From positions 1 through 64,000 of the forward strand of contig JAFYMF010000004.1 of NCBI GenBank assembly GCA_017556745.1: a stretch of 64,000 nt of DNA, given 5' to 3'. This stretch comes from Clostridia bacterium. GTDB taxonomy: Bacteria > Bacillota > Clostridia > Oscillospirales > CAG-272. The translations under genes were made by a program, and so were the position numbers. The first letter of the stretch is position 1. Each line of letters opens with the position of its first letter. The notes under the pieces were generated by a model, which saw only the letters and a program-made list of their open reading frames with translations, was not told where the DNA came from and did not search any database. This document shows positions 51,444 to 61,131 of this stretch, one piece after another.

Positions 51444-53063
51444 ATGGATAATACGATTTATTTTTCAAATTTTGTCGGTGCTGACTTTTTTTCACGAATG
51501 TCGCAGGCAATGGATGAAGCGAAAAAAGTCCCCGGAACCACTCTCGTTATAGAGCCAGGTGAATATGTGCTTACCTCCGAGCTTGCCAAAAAGGTACAAA
51601 ACGAATGCATATCCGGTACATACGGTACAAATCCCGAGTCAAGAATGTTTCGTTCGTACTTTGAATATTTCCGTGGGATTGATTTCACGGGACATAGGGG
51701 CACTAAGATCCTCGCTGACGGGGTTAAGCTCATGATCGATGGATTTATGGAACCTCTTTCTGTGCGTGACTGTGAGGGCGTTATCATAGAGGGTCTTACT
51801 ATTGATTACGTAAGACGTCCGTATAGCGTAGGTACAGTTATTCGCAGTACTAACATTGATGATGAAACGGCACATATAGACGTGGAGCTCGAGGCGGGGA
51901 GCGATGTTTGTGCAAAGACTCCCGTTAATATCCGTAACTTATATTATAATGCTCAAAACAACCGTCTTGAGACACTTCCGATGGATGGTGCCAAGGGAGA
52001 GGTGCTGAGCAACAATATTGTCAGATATACCGGACGAGGTCTGCGTAAGAATATCGTTGGCAGTCGGGTATACCTGTGGCATGCAGGTAATTTCCGCCCT
52101 GCCATCCTTATGGAACGCGGAGCCGACCTTACAGTCAGAAACGTAACTGTGCACAGTCAGCCCGGTATGGGTATCACTGCAAATAACTGTGAGAATATTC
52201 TGCTTGACGGATTTTCGGTCGTTCCGCCTGAGGGAATGCATGTGTCGGTAAATACCGATGCTGCTCACTTTACCGCCTGCAGAGGGGAAATCAAGATAAT
52301 TAACAGTATATTTGAATCTCAGGGCGGCAGTGCGGTGAATGTACATAATTACTACCACGCGGTGCTTATAGTTGACGGAAACCGTAATACAGTGAGAATG
52401 GAGGCTCCTTCCGGTACTCATACCAATACTCCCGATTATCCGAGAATGGGAGATATTATGGAGGCCAGCCTATTCTCTTCTCTTGAGACAGTAGGTACAA
52501 GACGTGTTATTGACTACAGTGTCAGACCCGGTACGTATGTTTCCGATATAACCCTCGATATACCACTCCCCATTGACTCTCTTGAGAGAGGAATACAGAT
52601 AACCAATGTCAGTGCTCTTCCTAAATTCCGTTTTGAGAACAACCGTTGTCTCGGTAATTTCGGACATGCCCTGATTATAAATACTCGCGACGCTATTGTC
52701 GTAAATAATGTTTTTGAGGACGTTATGTCATCCCCTGTATATATCTGCCCCAATGCTCCCGCAGCACAGAGTGTAGCTGCGGCAGACGTTACTGTGGACA
52801 GTAACGTAATGAGAAGATGCGGTCATTCTGCGGCTTCACAGGGTATTGGCGGTGTAGATATTACTCTTAATGCGGAGATGCCTACAGCTATCCCTCAGAT
52901 GAGGAATATCAAAATAGTAAACAATACTGTTGACTGTCCCGGTACCGGAGTTGCGTTCAGAATAAACAATGTTGACGGACTTGAGTTTAGCGGTAACGTC
53001 AATGTTTCATCTATACGCACCATAACCATGGAAAATTGCAGTAACGTGACTGTACAAAATTAA
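51444..53063 (+). CDS. GH110-like beta-helix protein lacking the catalytic Asp pair
   Basis: A 539-residue right-handed beta-helix protein, no signal peptide. It aligns over its entire length with the next gene (spacing of motifs identical to about residue 310). The GH110-like core is GFMEPLSVRDCEGVIIEGLTIDY (about 100-121), NTDAAHFTACRGEI (270-283) and ESQGGSAVNVHNYYH (291-305). The Asp at 272 is kept, but positions 295-296 are Gly-Ser where the paralogue has Asp-Asp. It may be a non-catalytic binding or regulatory partner, or have changed chemistry. Confidence 0.75.
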   Translation: MDNTIYFSNFVGADFFSRMSQAMDEAKKVPGTTLVIEPGEYVLTSELAKKVQNECISGTYGTNPESRMFRSYFEYFRGIDFTGHRGTKILADGVKLMIDGFMEPLSVRDCEGVIIEGLTIDYVRRPYSVGTVIRSTNIDDETAHIDVELEAGSDVCAKTPVNIRNLYYNAQNNRLETLPMDGAKGEVLSNNIVRYTGRGLRKNIVGSRVYLWHAGNFRPAILMERGADLTVRNVTVHSQPGMGITANNCENILLDGFSVVPPEGMHVSVNTDAAHFTACRGEIKIINSIFESQGGSAVNVHNYYHAVLIVDGNRNTVRMEAPSGTHTNTPDYPRMGDIMEASLFSSLETVGTRRVIDYSVRPGTYVSDITLDIPLPIDSLERGIQITNVSALPKFRFENNRCLGNFGHALIINTRDAIVVNNVFEDVMSSPVYICPNAPAAQSVAAADVTVDSNVMRRCGHSAASQGIGGVDITLNAEMPTAIPQMRNIKIVNNTVDCPGTGVAFRINNVDGLEFSGNVNVSSIRTITMENCSNVTVQN

Positions 53064-53079
53064 AAAGAGAGGTAACAGA

Positions 53080-54708
53080 ATGAGCAAAACATTTTATCTT
53101 TCCGAGTTCAGCGGAGAGGGCACTGCCGAGAAGCTGAATGCCGCAATGGCAACTCTTAAGGACAATCCCGGTTCTACTCTTGTTATTGAGCCCGGTGAAT
53201 ACATACTCACTACCGAGCTTGCCCGTCAGGCTCAGGAAAACGTTATGAGCGGTGCATGGGGTAAGGACCCTCAGCCCATTATGTTTAACCCTGACTATAA
53301 GTATTCTGTCGGTGTTGACTTTTCGGGACACAAGGATACTACCGTTATTGCAAACGGTGTTAAGTTTATTGTTGACGGTTTCATGGAGATCGTTTCCATG
53401 TCCGACTGTGAGGGTACCACTATCGAGGGACTTACCATTGACCACAAGAGAAAGCCTTTCAGCGTAGGTACAGTTAAGAATTGTACCACCGTCAGTGACA
53501 CCGAGGCATACTTTGACGTTGAGCTTGATGAGGGCTTTGAGATACAGCCCGGTACTCCCGTAGGAATGCGTTACTTCGTATATAATCCCAATACCGAGCG
53601 TCTTGAGTGGCCTGACCTTTATGCTCCTCACGGAAAGTATATAGACGAGCGCACCGTTCGTTATACCGGTAAGTGGCTTAAGAAGAATATTGACGGCTGG
53701 AAGTACTACATCTGGCACACATATCATTCCCGCCCCGCTATACTTTTCCAGAGAGCAAAGAACGTTACCGTTAAGAACGTGACGGTACACAGCCATCCCG
53801 GTATGGGTATTACCGGCAACCGCACCGAGAATATCCTTGTTGACGGATTCCGTGATATCCCTGCAGAGGGATTCCATCTGTCTACCAACACAGATGCTAC
53901 TCACTTTACTGCATGTAGCGGTGACCTCATCATGCGTAACTGCCAGTTCATCGAACAAGGTGACGATGCTACCAACGTACACGGCTACTATCACATGGTG
54001 ATCGCAGAAAACAACGGACGTTATACCGTTCGTAATGATTTCCCGGACGGTATCGCTCATACTCAGACTCAGGACTATCCCGATGTTGGTGATACCCTTG
54101 AGATCAACGAGTATGGATCTCTTACCGCTCTTGGCACCGTAAAGGTTCTTGAGGTCAAGAGACTTAACAACCGTGAGTGCGAGCTTCTTCTCGACGGTCC
54201 TCTTCCCGGTAATCCCGTAGAAGACAAGACCTTCCTTTTCAATATATCAAAGCTCCCGAGACTTGAGCTGTATAATAATCTGTGTAAGGGTAACTTTGCC
54301 CGCGGCTTCCTCTGCAAGACCAGAGACGTTTATATCCACGATAACGTATTCGAGGATATAATGGGAGATGCAGTCTGTATTTACGCGGAGCATTCGTGGA
54401 GAGAGGGTACCTTCTCACGTGACATAAGGGTAGAGAATAATATAATCCGCCGTTGTGCACATCTGGGAGATCCTGACGATGACGATTCTGTAGGCGGTAT
54501 AGAGATCGATATTTATTCCGAGACACCTCCGTCAGAACCTCAGATCAAAAACGTATCTGTTATAAATAACGTAATCGACTGTCCCAATACCGAATATGCG
54601 ATTTCAATAAGATACGTTGACGGTCTTACTGTCAGTGGCAACTCTAATATTTCTTCAAGAAAAGCAATAAGAGTCAGAGACAGCAAGAATGTTGAGCTTT
54701 CTCAGTAA
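53080..54708 (+). CDS. GH110-like alpha-galactosidase-type beta-helix enzyme
   Basis: A 542-residue beta-helix protein, no signal peptide, 16 bp after its paralogue. It has GLTIDHKRKPFSVGTV (about 117-132) and NTDATHFTACSGDL (270-283), then IEQGDDATNVHGYYH (291-305). The three acidic residues D272, D295 and D296 have the spacing (23 and 24) that I recall for the active-site Asp residues of a characterised GH110 alpha-1,3-galactosidase. Activity on imported alpha-galactosides is an inference; the usual GH110 enzymes are secreted. A GAGGT site precedes the ATG. Confidence 0.75.
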   Translation: MSKTFYLSEFSGEGTAEKLNAAMATLKDNPGSTLVIEPGEYILTTELARQAQENVMSGAWGKDPQPIMFNPDYKYSVGVDFSGHKDTTVIANGVKFIVDGFMEIVSMSDCEGTTIEGLTIDHKRKPFSVGTVKNCTTVSDTEAYFDVELDEGFEIQPGTPVGMRYFVYNPNTERLEWPDLYAPHGKYIDERTVRYTGKWLKKNIDGWKYYIWHTYHSRPAILFQRAKNVTVKNVTVHSHPGMGITGNRTENILVDGFRDIPAEGFHLSTNTDATHFTACSGDLIMRNCQFIEQGDDATNVHGYYHMVIAENNGRYTVRNDFPDGIAHTQTQDYPDVGDTLEINEYGSLTALGTVKVLEVKRLNNRECELLLDGPLPGNPVEDKTFLFNISKLPRLELYNNLCKGNFARGFLCKTRDVYIHDNVFEDIMGDAVCIYAEHSWREGTFSRDIRVENNIIRRCAHLGDPDDDDSVGGIEIDIYSETPPSEPQIKNVSVINNVIDCPNTEYAISIRYVDGLTVSGNSNISSRKAIRVRDSKNVELSQ

Positions 54709-54747
54709 TTTTGCCGATAAAAATCAAATAATCCCCTGATATTTCTT

Positions 54748-54782
54748 ACACACCCGTCCTTGACAAACAGGGGCGGGTGTGT
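54748..54782. repeat. Hairpin overlapping the pfl promoter
   Basis: ACACACCCG pairs with CGGGTGTGT around TCC-TTGACAAACAGG-GG. The -35 box lies in the loop and the right arm forms part of the spacer. It may terminate the GH110-like transcript and affect promoter access. Confidence 0.5.
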
Positions 54783-54788
54783 TACAAT
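54760..54788 (+). promoter_or_regulatory. Promoter for the ZTP-riboswitch-pflBA unit
   Basis: TTGACA (54760-54765) and TACAAT (54783-54788) are 17 bp apart. Confidence 0.75.
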
Positions 54789-54804
54789 TAATACGTAATA
54801 AATA

Positions 54805-54924
54805 AACACTTGTGTGACTGACGGAACTTTGTGGAGCACCACAACGGAGCGCAGGTGTAGATATGCCGACCGTCTGGGCGATCCCGCACAAGTTGCAGGG
54901 TTGCCCTTTATTGTTTTTTTTACG
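54805..54924 (+). ncRNA. ZTP (pfl) riboswitch with terminator
   Basis: The leader has the consensus segments GTGTGACTGACGGAAC (54812), GTGGAGCACCAC, GGAGCGCAGG and the downstream CCGTCTGGGC (54869-54878) that form the ZTP aptamer. It continues into a stem GGGCGATCCC/GGGTTGCCC followed by a T-rich run (about 54875-54921). ZTP or ZMP (10-formyl-THF shortage) would turn on the pyruvate formate-lyase genes downstream, so formate can feed one-carbon metabolism. Confidence 0.88.
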
Positions 54925-54950
54925 ATTAAAAGAAAAGGAGTATATATATT

Positions 54951-57185
54951 ATGCTGTTTGAAAATGCCTGGAGAGGTTTTAATCTTGGCAACTGGAATGA
55001 CAATATAGACGTAAGGGATTTTATACAGAAAAATTATGCTCCTTACGAGGGGGACAGCAAATTTCTTGCTCCCGCCACCGAAAGGACAAAAAATCTCTTT
55101 GAAAAGCTCAACTCCCTTTTTGCTCTTGAGAGACAGTTCGATGGGGTTCTCGGTATAGATGCGTCAACTGTATCTTCCCTTACACACTATGAGCCTGGTT
55201 ATCTTGACAAGACTAATGAAATAATTGTTGGTCTTCAGACTTCCAGACCTCTTGTTCGCGGCGTTAACCCTTTTGGGGGAATCCGCATGGCAAAGCAGGC
55301 TTGCGAGGCATACGGATATAAACTCAATGAGCGTATAGAGGATGAGTTCACTTACCGTACTACTCATAATGACGGTGTTTTCCGTGCATATACAGATGAA
55401 ATGCGTGCCGCACGTTCGGCAAAGCTTATAACCGGTCTTCCGGATGCATACGGCAGAGGAAGAATTATCGGTGACTACCGCCGTATTGCTCTTTACGGTA
55501 TTGACTATCTTACCAAGTGTAAGCAGGAGGATAAGGCGAGAATAGGTGACGGCGATATGGATGCCGATTCTATCAAGCTGACAGAAGAACTGTTCCAGCA
55601 GATCAACTTCCTCGGAAGAATGAAGCAAATGGCAGCCGCATACGGTATTGATATTTCCGTTCCTGCTACCAATGCCCGTGAAGCTGTACAGTGGCTGTAT
55701 TTCGGCTATCTTGCGGCTATTAAGGAGCAGAACGGCGCGGCAATGTCTCTTGGCCGTGTAAGCACATTTATCGATATTTATATAGAACGTGATCTCAGAG
55801 AGGGTACTCTTGACGAGTCCGGCGCTCAGGAGATCATAGACGATTTTGTAATGAAGCTCCGTATGGCAAGAGAACTTCGTACCCCGGACTACAACGAGCT
55901 CTTTGGCGGAGATCCCATGTGGATCACTGAGGCAGTCGGCGGCATGGGTGAGGACGGCCGTACTCTTGTAACCAAGAGCTCCTACCGTATTCTCAACACT
56001 CTTTACAATCTCGGCCCGGCACCTGAGCCCAATCTTACCGTACTGTGGTCAAAAGATCTTCCTATAGCATTTAAAGAATTCTGCGCAGGTCTGTCTATCG
56101 ATACCGATTCTATTCAGTATGAGAGTGACGATCTTATGCGCCCCATATATGGTGACGACTATGCTATTGCCTGCTGTGTTTCCGCTATGAAGGTGGGTAA
56201 GCAGATGCAGTTCTTCGGCGCAAGATGTAATCTGCCTAAGCTCTTGCTTCTTGCTCTCAATGGCGGTCATGATATTACCTCGGGTAAGAATCTTGGACCT
56301 CAGGGTGATGTTATGAATGTTGACTTCCTTGATTATGATGCAGTAAAGACAAGATTCGATGAGTATCGCGCTTGGCTCTGCCGTCTCTACGTCAAGACTA
56401 TGAACACTATTCACTACATGCACGATAAGTATGCTTATGAGAAGTCACAGATGGCTCTTCACGATACAGACGTTCATAGATTTATGGCCTTCGGTATTGC
56501 GGGTCTGTCAGTTATTGCCGATTCCTTCTCTGCTATCAAATATGCTAAGGTTAAGCCGATAATGGGTGATGATGGTTATATTCACGGCTTTGAGACAGAT
56601 GGCGATTTCCCCAAATACGGTAATGATGACGATCGTGTTGACAGTATTGCATGCGAGGTTGCCCATGAGACAATTGAGGAGCTCCGCAAAACTCCCACAT
56701 ACAGAAAGTCAGAGCACACCCTTTCTGTTCTTACCATTACCTCTAACGTAATGTATGGTGAGAACACAGGAGCTACTCCCGACGGCAGAAAAGAGGGGGA
56801 GGCATTTGCTCCCGGTGCAAACCCGATGCACGGAAGAGAAGAGAAAGGTGCTGTTGCAGCACTTAACTCTGTCGCAAAGATCTCCTATGACGATTGCCGA
56901 GACGGTATTTCCAATACTTTCTCGATCACTCCCGATACTTTGGGACGAGATGACGAAGGACGTAGAAAGAACCTTGTTGCTCTTCTCGATGGTTATTTTG
57001 TGAAGGGGGCTCACCACCTTAACGTAAACGTACTCAGGCGCGAAACTCTTATAGATGCATACGAACACCCTGAGAAGTATCCCAATCTCACAGTTCGTGT
57101 TTCCGGTTATGCGGTTAATTTTGTCAAGCTGTCAAGAAAGCATCAGCGTGAGGTAATTTCTCGTACTTTCCACGGTGCATTATGA
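54951..57185 (+). CDS. pflB: Pyruvate formate-lyase
   Basis: A 744-residue glycyl-radical enzyme that cleaves pyruvate with CoA to acetyl-CoA and formate. The active-site Cys pair lies in [23 protein letters not shown], and the glycyl radical site is [14 protein letters not shown] near the C-terminus (Gly in RVSGYAVNF). The Cys-Cys pair and this motif set it apart from diol-dehydratase-type homologues. An AAAGGAG site lies 11 bp before the ATG. The stop overlaps pflA by 4 bp. Confidence 0.95.
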   Translation: MLFENAWRGFNLGNWNDNIDVRDFIQKNYAPYEGDSKFLAPATERTKNLFEKLNSLFALERQFDGVLGIDASTVSSLTHYEPGYLDKTNEIIVGLQTSRPLVRGVNPFGGIRMAKQACEAYGYKLNERIEDEFTYRTTHNDGVFRAYTDEMRAARSAKLITGLPDAYGRGRIIGDYRRIALYGIDYLTKCKQEDKARIGDGDMDADSIKLTEELFQQINFLGRMKQMAAAYGIDISVPATNAREAVQWLYFGYLAAIKEQNGAAMSLGRVSTFIDIYIERDLREGTLDESGAQEIIDDFVMKLRMARELRTPDYNELFGGDPMWITEAVGGMGEDGRTLVTKSSYRILNTLYNLGPAPEPNLTVLWSKDLPIAFKEFCAGLSIDTDSIQYESDDLMRPIYGDDYAIACCVSAMKVGKQMQFFGARCNLPKLLLLALNGGHDITSGKNLGPQGDVMNVDFLDYDAVKTRFDEYRAWLCRLYVKTMNTIHYMHDKYAYEKSQMALHDTDVHRFMAFGIAGLSVIADSFSAIKYAKVKPIMGDDGYIHGFETDGDFPKYGNDDDRVDSIACEVAHETIEELRKTPTYRKSEHTLSVLTITSNVMYGENTGATPDGRKEGEAFAPGANPMHGREEKGAVAALNSVAKISYDDCRDGISNTFSITPDTLGRDDEGRRKNLVALLDGYFVKGAHHLNVNVLRRETLIDAYEHPEKYPNLTVRVSGYAVNFVKLSRKHQREVISRTFHGAL

Positions 57186-57901
57186 TAGGCAGAATACATT
57201 CCTACGAGTCTCTCGGTGCTCTTGATGGACCGGGACTCAGATATGTTGTTTTTATGCAGGGATGTCCTCTTTCCTGCGGTTGCTGTCACAATCCGGACAC
57301 CAGCACTTTTGAGGGCGGAGAAGAGATAACTCCTCATGAACTGTATGCAACAGTAGAGAAATATCGACCGTATTTCGGTACAGAGGGTGGTATTACCGCA
57401 TCGGGTGGAGAACCGCTTTGCCAGGCGGAATTTCTCAGCGAGGTGTTTTCACTGTGCCGTGACGGCGGAATCACCACCTGTCTTGATACATCGGGGTATA
57501 TGCTTAGTGAGACGGTAGAAAAACTTCTCGACCTTACCGATACCGTACTTCTCGATATAAAGTACTCGTGTGATGAGGATTACGTGAAATACACCGGTAT
57601 GAGCTACTCGGCTGTGATCGATTTCCTCAAAGTACTTGATAAAAAAGGAATAAATACAGTTCTCCGCAGAGTCATCATTCCCGGACTCAACGATAAGCCC
57701 GAGGACAGTGAATGTCTTGTAGAGCTTTCCCAAAAATATTCTTGTGTTAAAAAGGTAGAACTTTTACCTTTTAAAAAGTTCTGCACCGAGAAATATGAAA
57801 GACTCGGCATTCCTTTTCCCTTTGCTCATATTCCTGAGCCGGATCCCGAGGCGGTAAAAAAAGAGGAAGCGCGAATATCCGAGCTGATTAAAATATCATA
57901 A
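57182..57901 (+). CDS. pflA: Pyruvate formate-lyase activating enzyme
   Basis: A 239-residue radical-SAM enzyme. The 4Fe-4S SAM-binding CX3CX2C motif is [13 protein letters not shown] (about 30-42), with the adjacent GGEPL motif (about 79-83) for SAM binding. It generates the glycyl radical on PflB. The ATG overlaps the pflB stop, so both are coupled. A strong terminator follows. Confidence 0.95.
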   Translation: MIGRIHSYESLGALDGPGLRYVVFMQGCPLSCGCCHNPDTSTFEGGEEITPHELYATVEKYRPYFGTEGGITASGGEPLCQAEFLSEVFSLCRDGGITTCLDTSGYMLSETVEKLLDLTDTVLLDIKYSCDEDYVKYTGMSYSAVIDFLKVLDKKGINTVLRRVIIPGLNDKPEDSECLVELSQKYSCVKKVELLPFKKFCTEKYERLGIPFPFAHIPEPDPEAVKKEEARISELIKIS

Positions 57902-57944
57902 AAAATCCCTGCAGATCAATTGATCTGCAGGGACTTTTTTTGTC
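57902..57944. terminator. Bidirectional terminator after pflA
   Basis: AATCCCTGCAGATCAATTGATCTGCAGGGACT, palindromic with A-runs and T-runs on both ends. Confidence 0.9.
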
Positions 57945-57951
57945 ATAATTT

Positions 57952-59262
57952 TTATGCCATAAGCTGTGCGATATAAGAGTGCCAATCTACCTTAAGCCCC
58001 TCGTAGTCTTTACCGAATGCGGCGGTAATATCCTGTGTGCGGTACGCATCAAGCACCTTGTCGATGCCGTATACATCTGCAAGATAAAGCACTAATGATT
58101 TTGCTTCGGCGTAAGTCAGCTCTCCTCCTATTCCCTCATACTCTTTTTGTGATGAGGACTCATATATTTCGCCAACAGTCGTAGCATCATCAAGGTCGGA
58201 TACTACTGCCGAAAAGATATCGCTGTACAGACGAAGATCAAAATTGTCAACGTTGTCAAGCAGCCCGCCCCGTGCGGAATACATTTCGTACAGCGTTTTG
58301 TAACCTAACGAATACTCTTCTCCTGCGGCGGCTCTCTCGTCAAAATATCCCTCTTTTGCCAAGGTCAGCATCTGAATATGTGATGCCGCGATCAGATCGT
58401 TAAAGCCAAGCATCTCACCGAAATAGCTGCATATACCTTCGCTCAGCCAAATGTTACCGTTATCTCTTATGCCCATGGCGTGCATCGCCTCGTGAAGGGC
58501 CGAATAAAAGTCATTTATGTACATATTACCGTCGGGAAAGGAGGTCCTTGACACTGTGCTTCCGTCAAGGGTCATATAAAAGTTGAACTCTCTTTCCGTG
58601 TCAAGCCCTGCGTCAAGCTCGTTTTTCTTTAGATATTCGATCATTTCGTGAAGTCCTACTGTGTTACAGTACAGAAACATGTGGTATTGGGTCGGACTAC
58701 CCAAACTGAAATCCTTAAAATAATAGGTTGCTCTGTCAAATTTTATTATGTATTTGTACTCGGAGCTTGACGAGAAATCCATAGACGCGAGCAGATATTC
58801 GACCTCCGGTGTCTGAATGTATTGGGGCTGGAGTCCGAGAGACTCAAGAAATTCGTTTTTGTATTCAATACGCTTGTCTGAATCAAGCAGTGCATCCGCT
58901 CCGTGTTCGTCCACTATAAAACGGAACAGTGCTTCTGCCACCGGAACGGATTTTTCCATGTTATAAGTGAAGAAATGATCGTACAGAGTCAGGTACGTCA
59001 GGTTTGAGGACTCAGAAAAGAAATCCTTCAGATCCTCGGGCTCACTACCGTCCTCGTATGCTTTAAGACCTACAAGAATCCATTCTTCACCGCTTCTCCG
59101 AACCTCCGCAAATTGGTCGACTGCAGCATCGGTCGTACCGTCGGCGGTAGTATCCGTGCTGCCCGTTTCTCCGCCTGACGGAAGCTCGGATGTTTGCGAG
59201 CAGGAGACAAAAAGCAAGGCGGTAAGCAAAAGTACGGACAGTAAAAGAAATCTGTTTTTCAT
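57952..59262 (-). CDS. Gluzincin-like metallopeptidase lipoprotein
   Basis: A 436-residue protein with a lipoprotein signal peptide (LLLTALLFVSCSQ, Cys at about 21) and a Thr/Gly/Asp-rich linker. The zinc motif HEAMH is in YSALHEAMHAMG (about 262-273), followed 20 residues on by LSEGICSY, whose Glu would be the third ligand, as in peptidases of the MA clan. Substrate unknown. It is a single gene between the pfl terminator and an ABC pair. Confidence 0.75.
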   Translation of the reverse strand: MKNRFLLLSVLLLTALLFVSCSQTSELPSGGETGSTDTTADGTTDAAVDQFAEVRRSGEEWILVGLKAYEDGSEPEDLKDFFSESSNLTYLTLYDHFFTYNMEKSVPVAEALFRFIVDEHGADALLDSDKRIEYKNEFLESLGLQPQYIQTPEVEYLLASMDFSSSSEYKYIIKFDRATYYFKDFSLGSPTQYHMFLYCNTVGLHEMIEYLKKNELDAGLDTEREFNFYMTLDGSTVSRTSFPDGNMYINDFYSALHEAMHAMGIRDNGNIWLSEGICSYFGEMLGFNDLIAASHIQMLTLAKEGYFDERAAAGEEYSLGYKTLYEMYSARGGLLDNVDNFDLRLYSDIFSAVVSDLDDATTVGEIYESSSQKEYEGIGGELTYAEAKSLVLYLADVYGIDKVLDAYRTQDITAAFGKDYEGLKVDWHSYIAQLMA

Positions 59263-59313
59263 TTTTTCGATTTATCCTTTCGATCCACTGTAAATAGCCT
59301 AAACACACCAGGC

Positions 59314-61131
59314 TCAGTCGGCGGTCTGATATTTTTTTGCCTGTACTGTGTACATCTCGGCGTATTTTCCGCCAAGAGTCATCAGCTCCTCGTGACTGCC
59401 TGTTTCCGCTATCTGTCCGTTGTCAAACATATATATTCTGTCTGCCATTCGGGTGGTAGAGAGACGGTGGGAAATAAATATTACCGTCTTATCCGCGGTA
59501 TATTCGAGAATAGATCTGTTAAGCTCGTATTCCGCGATAGGGTCAAGAGAACTTGAGGGCTCGTCCATTATTATAATATCGTGATCTCCCGCGAATACTC
59601 GGGCGATTGCCACCTTTTGCGATTCTCCGCCCGAGAGTCCCTCGCCGTCGCTGTAAAACTCTCTCGTGAGATGGGTATGTATTCCCTTTTCAAGGGTGTT
59701 TAGCTTATCCTCAAATGATGCGGCACGTATCGCACTAAGAACTCTTTCCTCGTCAGCATCGTTATATTCACCGCCCAGTACGTTTTCCGCAAGTGTGGCG
59801 GCAAATATTCTGTAGTCCTGGAATACCGCACCGATGTGCTTTCTGTAGTGTTCCGGTGAGAAATCACGAATGTTTTCACCGTTATACAGAATATCTCCCT
59901 CGGTGGGGTCGTACAGACGCATAAGCAACTTGATGAGGGTGGTCTTGCCTGCGCCGTTATATCCGACGAAGGCTATCTTTTCTCCTCGGTTTATCTTCAG
60001 ATCCACCTTCTTCAGTATCATTTCGCCTTCCCCTGCAAATGAGTATGAGAAGCTGACGTCCTTGAGGGTGAGACTGTCAAAGGGCGGGATATCGGTGCGG
60101 TCACCGTTTACTTTAGGCCTGTATTCAAGGAATTTTTTTACCTTTCCGAGATAAAGGCTGTGCTCACTGAACTGGGTAAAGTAGTTACCAAGGTCTCCTA
60201 TAGTCCAGAAGAGCTTATTGCAGGCGTTGGCACTTGCCGCAAAGCTGCCGAGGGAAAGGGTACTGTCAAGCAGGTAGCGTATTATCAGATACCCCGTTAT
60301 ACCCACGTTGGGCATAACGTAATTGATAAAGTTATTAAGCAGGGTAAATGGCATGAATTTCAAAAAGTATTTACGCAGGGTGGCAATTTTTGTGCGGTTG
60401 GTCTCCTCGTACCTCTCTCTGAATGTCTCGGCTATATTACCCTGTCTGAGCTCCTTTGCGTGGTCGGGCTGATAGAATATTCTCGAAATATATCCCAGCT
60501 TTCTGTGTATGGGATTCATCTCCACAGACTGCTCGTGCTTGAGTTTATTCAGCTTCAGCTTGAGCAAATATGAGATTATCAGGCAGAGAACCAAAATTAC
60601 GGCCACAACCCACTCCATTAATGCCAGCAGAGTGAATATCGTTATACTGGATATGACGCGGTTGATGAAAAGGCTCATAGCCTCCATTACATCAACCACG
60701 CGTGTGTCGGATTCGTTCATTGCCCAAACGAAATCGTTATAGAATTCCGGGTCGTCGTAACAGCTCTGATCGATCGTTCTTGCCTTTTGGTATAGCTCGA
60801 TTTGTATAGCCTCGTGAATGATCAGCCGTACTCTCGGGTTATATACCTCAAGTCTGTATTTGTTAAACAGCTCGAACAGAGCATTATACAGTGTGTAAAG
60901 TAGAATGCCGGTAAGCACTTTGCCGAAATCTACTCCTAATTCGATAGCGTCAAACAGATATTTGATGAACAGCACTCCGAGAATATGCCATATTCCCCGC
61001 CCGATGCCCTCGGTAAGCACCACTAAAATATAGGTGGGAGCGTGCTTAATGGCCAGATTCATCATAAAGGCTACGTTCTTTATTACCTGTATAGGGGACT
61101 GAGCGTTATCCTTTTTTTCTTTTTTGCGCAT
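59314..61131 (-). CDS. ABC exporter half-transporter, second gene of pair
   Basis: A 605-residue protein with an N-terminal basic tail (RKKEKKDNAQSP), a six-helix domain (about 25-325) and an ATPase domain: Walker A GYNGAGKTT, signature LSGGESQKVAIAR, Walker B IIIMDEPSSSLD and ISHRLSTTRMADRIYM. It overlaps the upstream ABC gene by 1 bp and is about as long, so the two are probably a heterodimer. Cargo unknown; peptide or lipid export is common in this subfamily. Confidence 0.88.
   Translation of the reverse strand: MRKKEKKDNAQSPIQVIKNVAFMMNLAIKHAPTYILVVLTEGIGRGIWHILGVLFIKYLFDAIELGVDFGKVLTGILLYTLYNALFELFNKYRLEVYNPRVRLIIHEAIQIELYQKARTIDQSCYDDPEFYNDFVWAMNESDTRVVDVMEAMSLFINRVISSITIFTLLALMEWVVAVILVLCLIISYLLKLKLNKLKHEQSVEMNPIHRKLGYISRIFYQPDHAKELRQGNIAETFRERYEETNRTKIATLRKYFLKFMPFTLLNNFINYVMPNVGITGYLIIRYLLDSTLSLGSFAASANACNKLFWTIGDLGNYFTQFSEHSLYLGKVKKFLEYRPKVNGDRTDIPPFDSLTLKDVSFSYSFAGEGEMILKKVDLKINRGEKIAFVGYNGAGKTTLIKLLMRLYDPTEGDILYNGENIRDFSPEHYRKHIGAVFQDYRIFAATLAENVLGGEYNDADEERVLSAIRAASFEDKLNTLEKGIHTHLTREFYSDGEGLSGGESQKVAIARVFAGDHDIIIMDEPSSSLDPIAEYELNRSILEYTADKTVIFISHRLSTTRMADRIYMFDNGQIAETGSHEELMTLGGKYAEMYTVQAKKYQTAD

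Noticed and set aside
54951..57185. Diol dehydratase or other glycyl-radical enzyme instead of PFL
   Set aside because: The Cys-Cys active-site pair and RVSGYAVNF radical motif, plus the pflA partner, are those of pyruvate formate-lyase.
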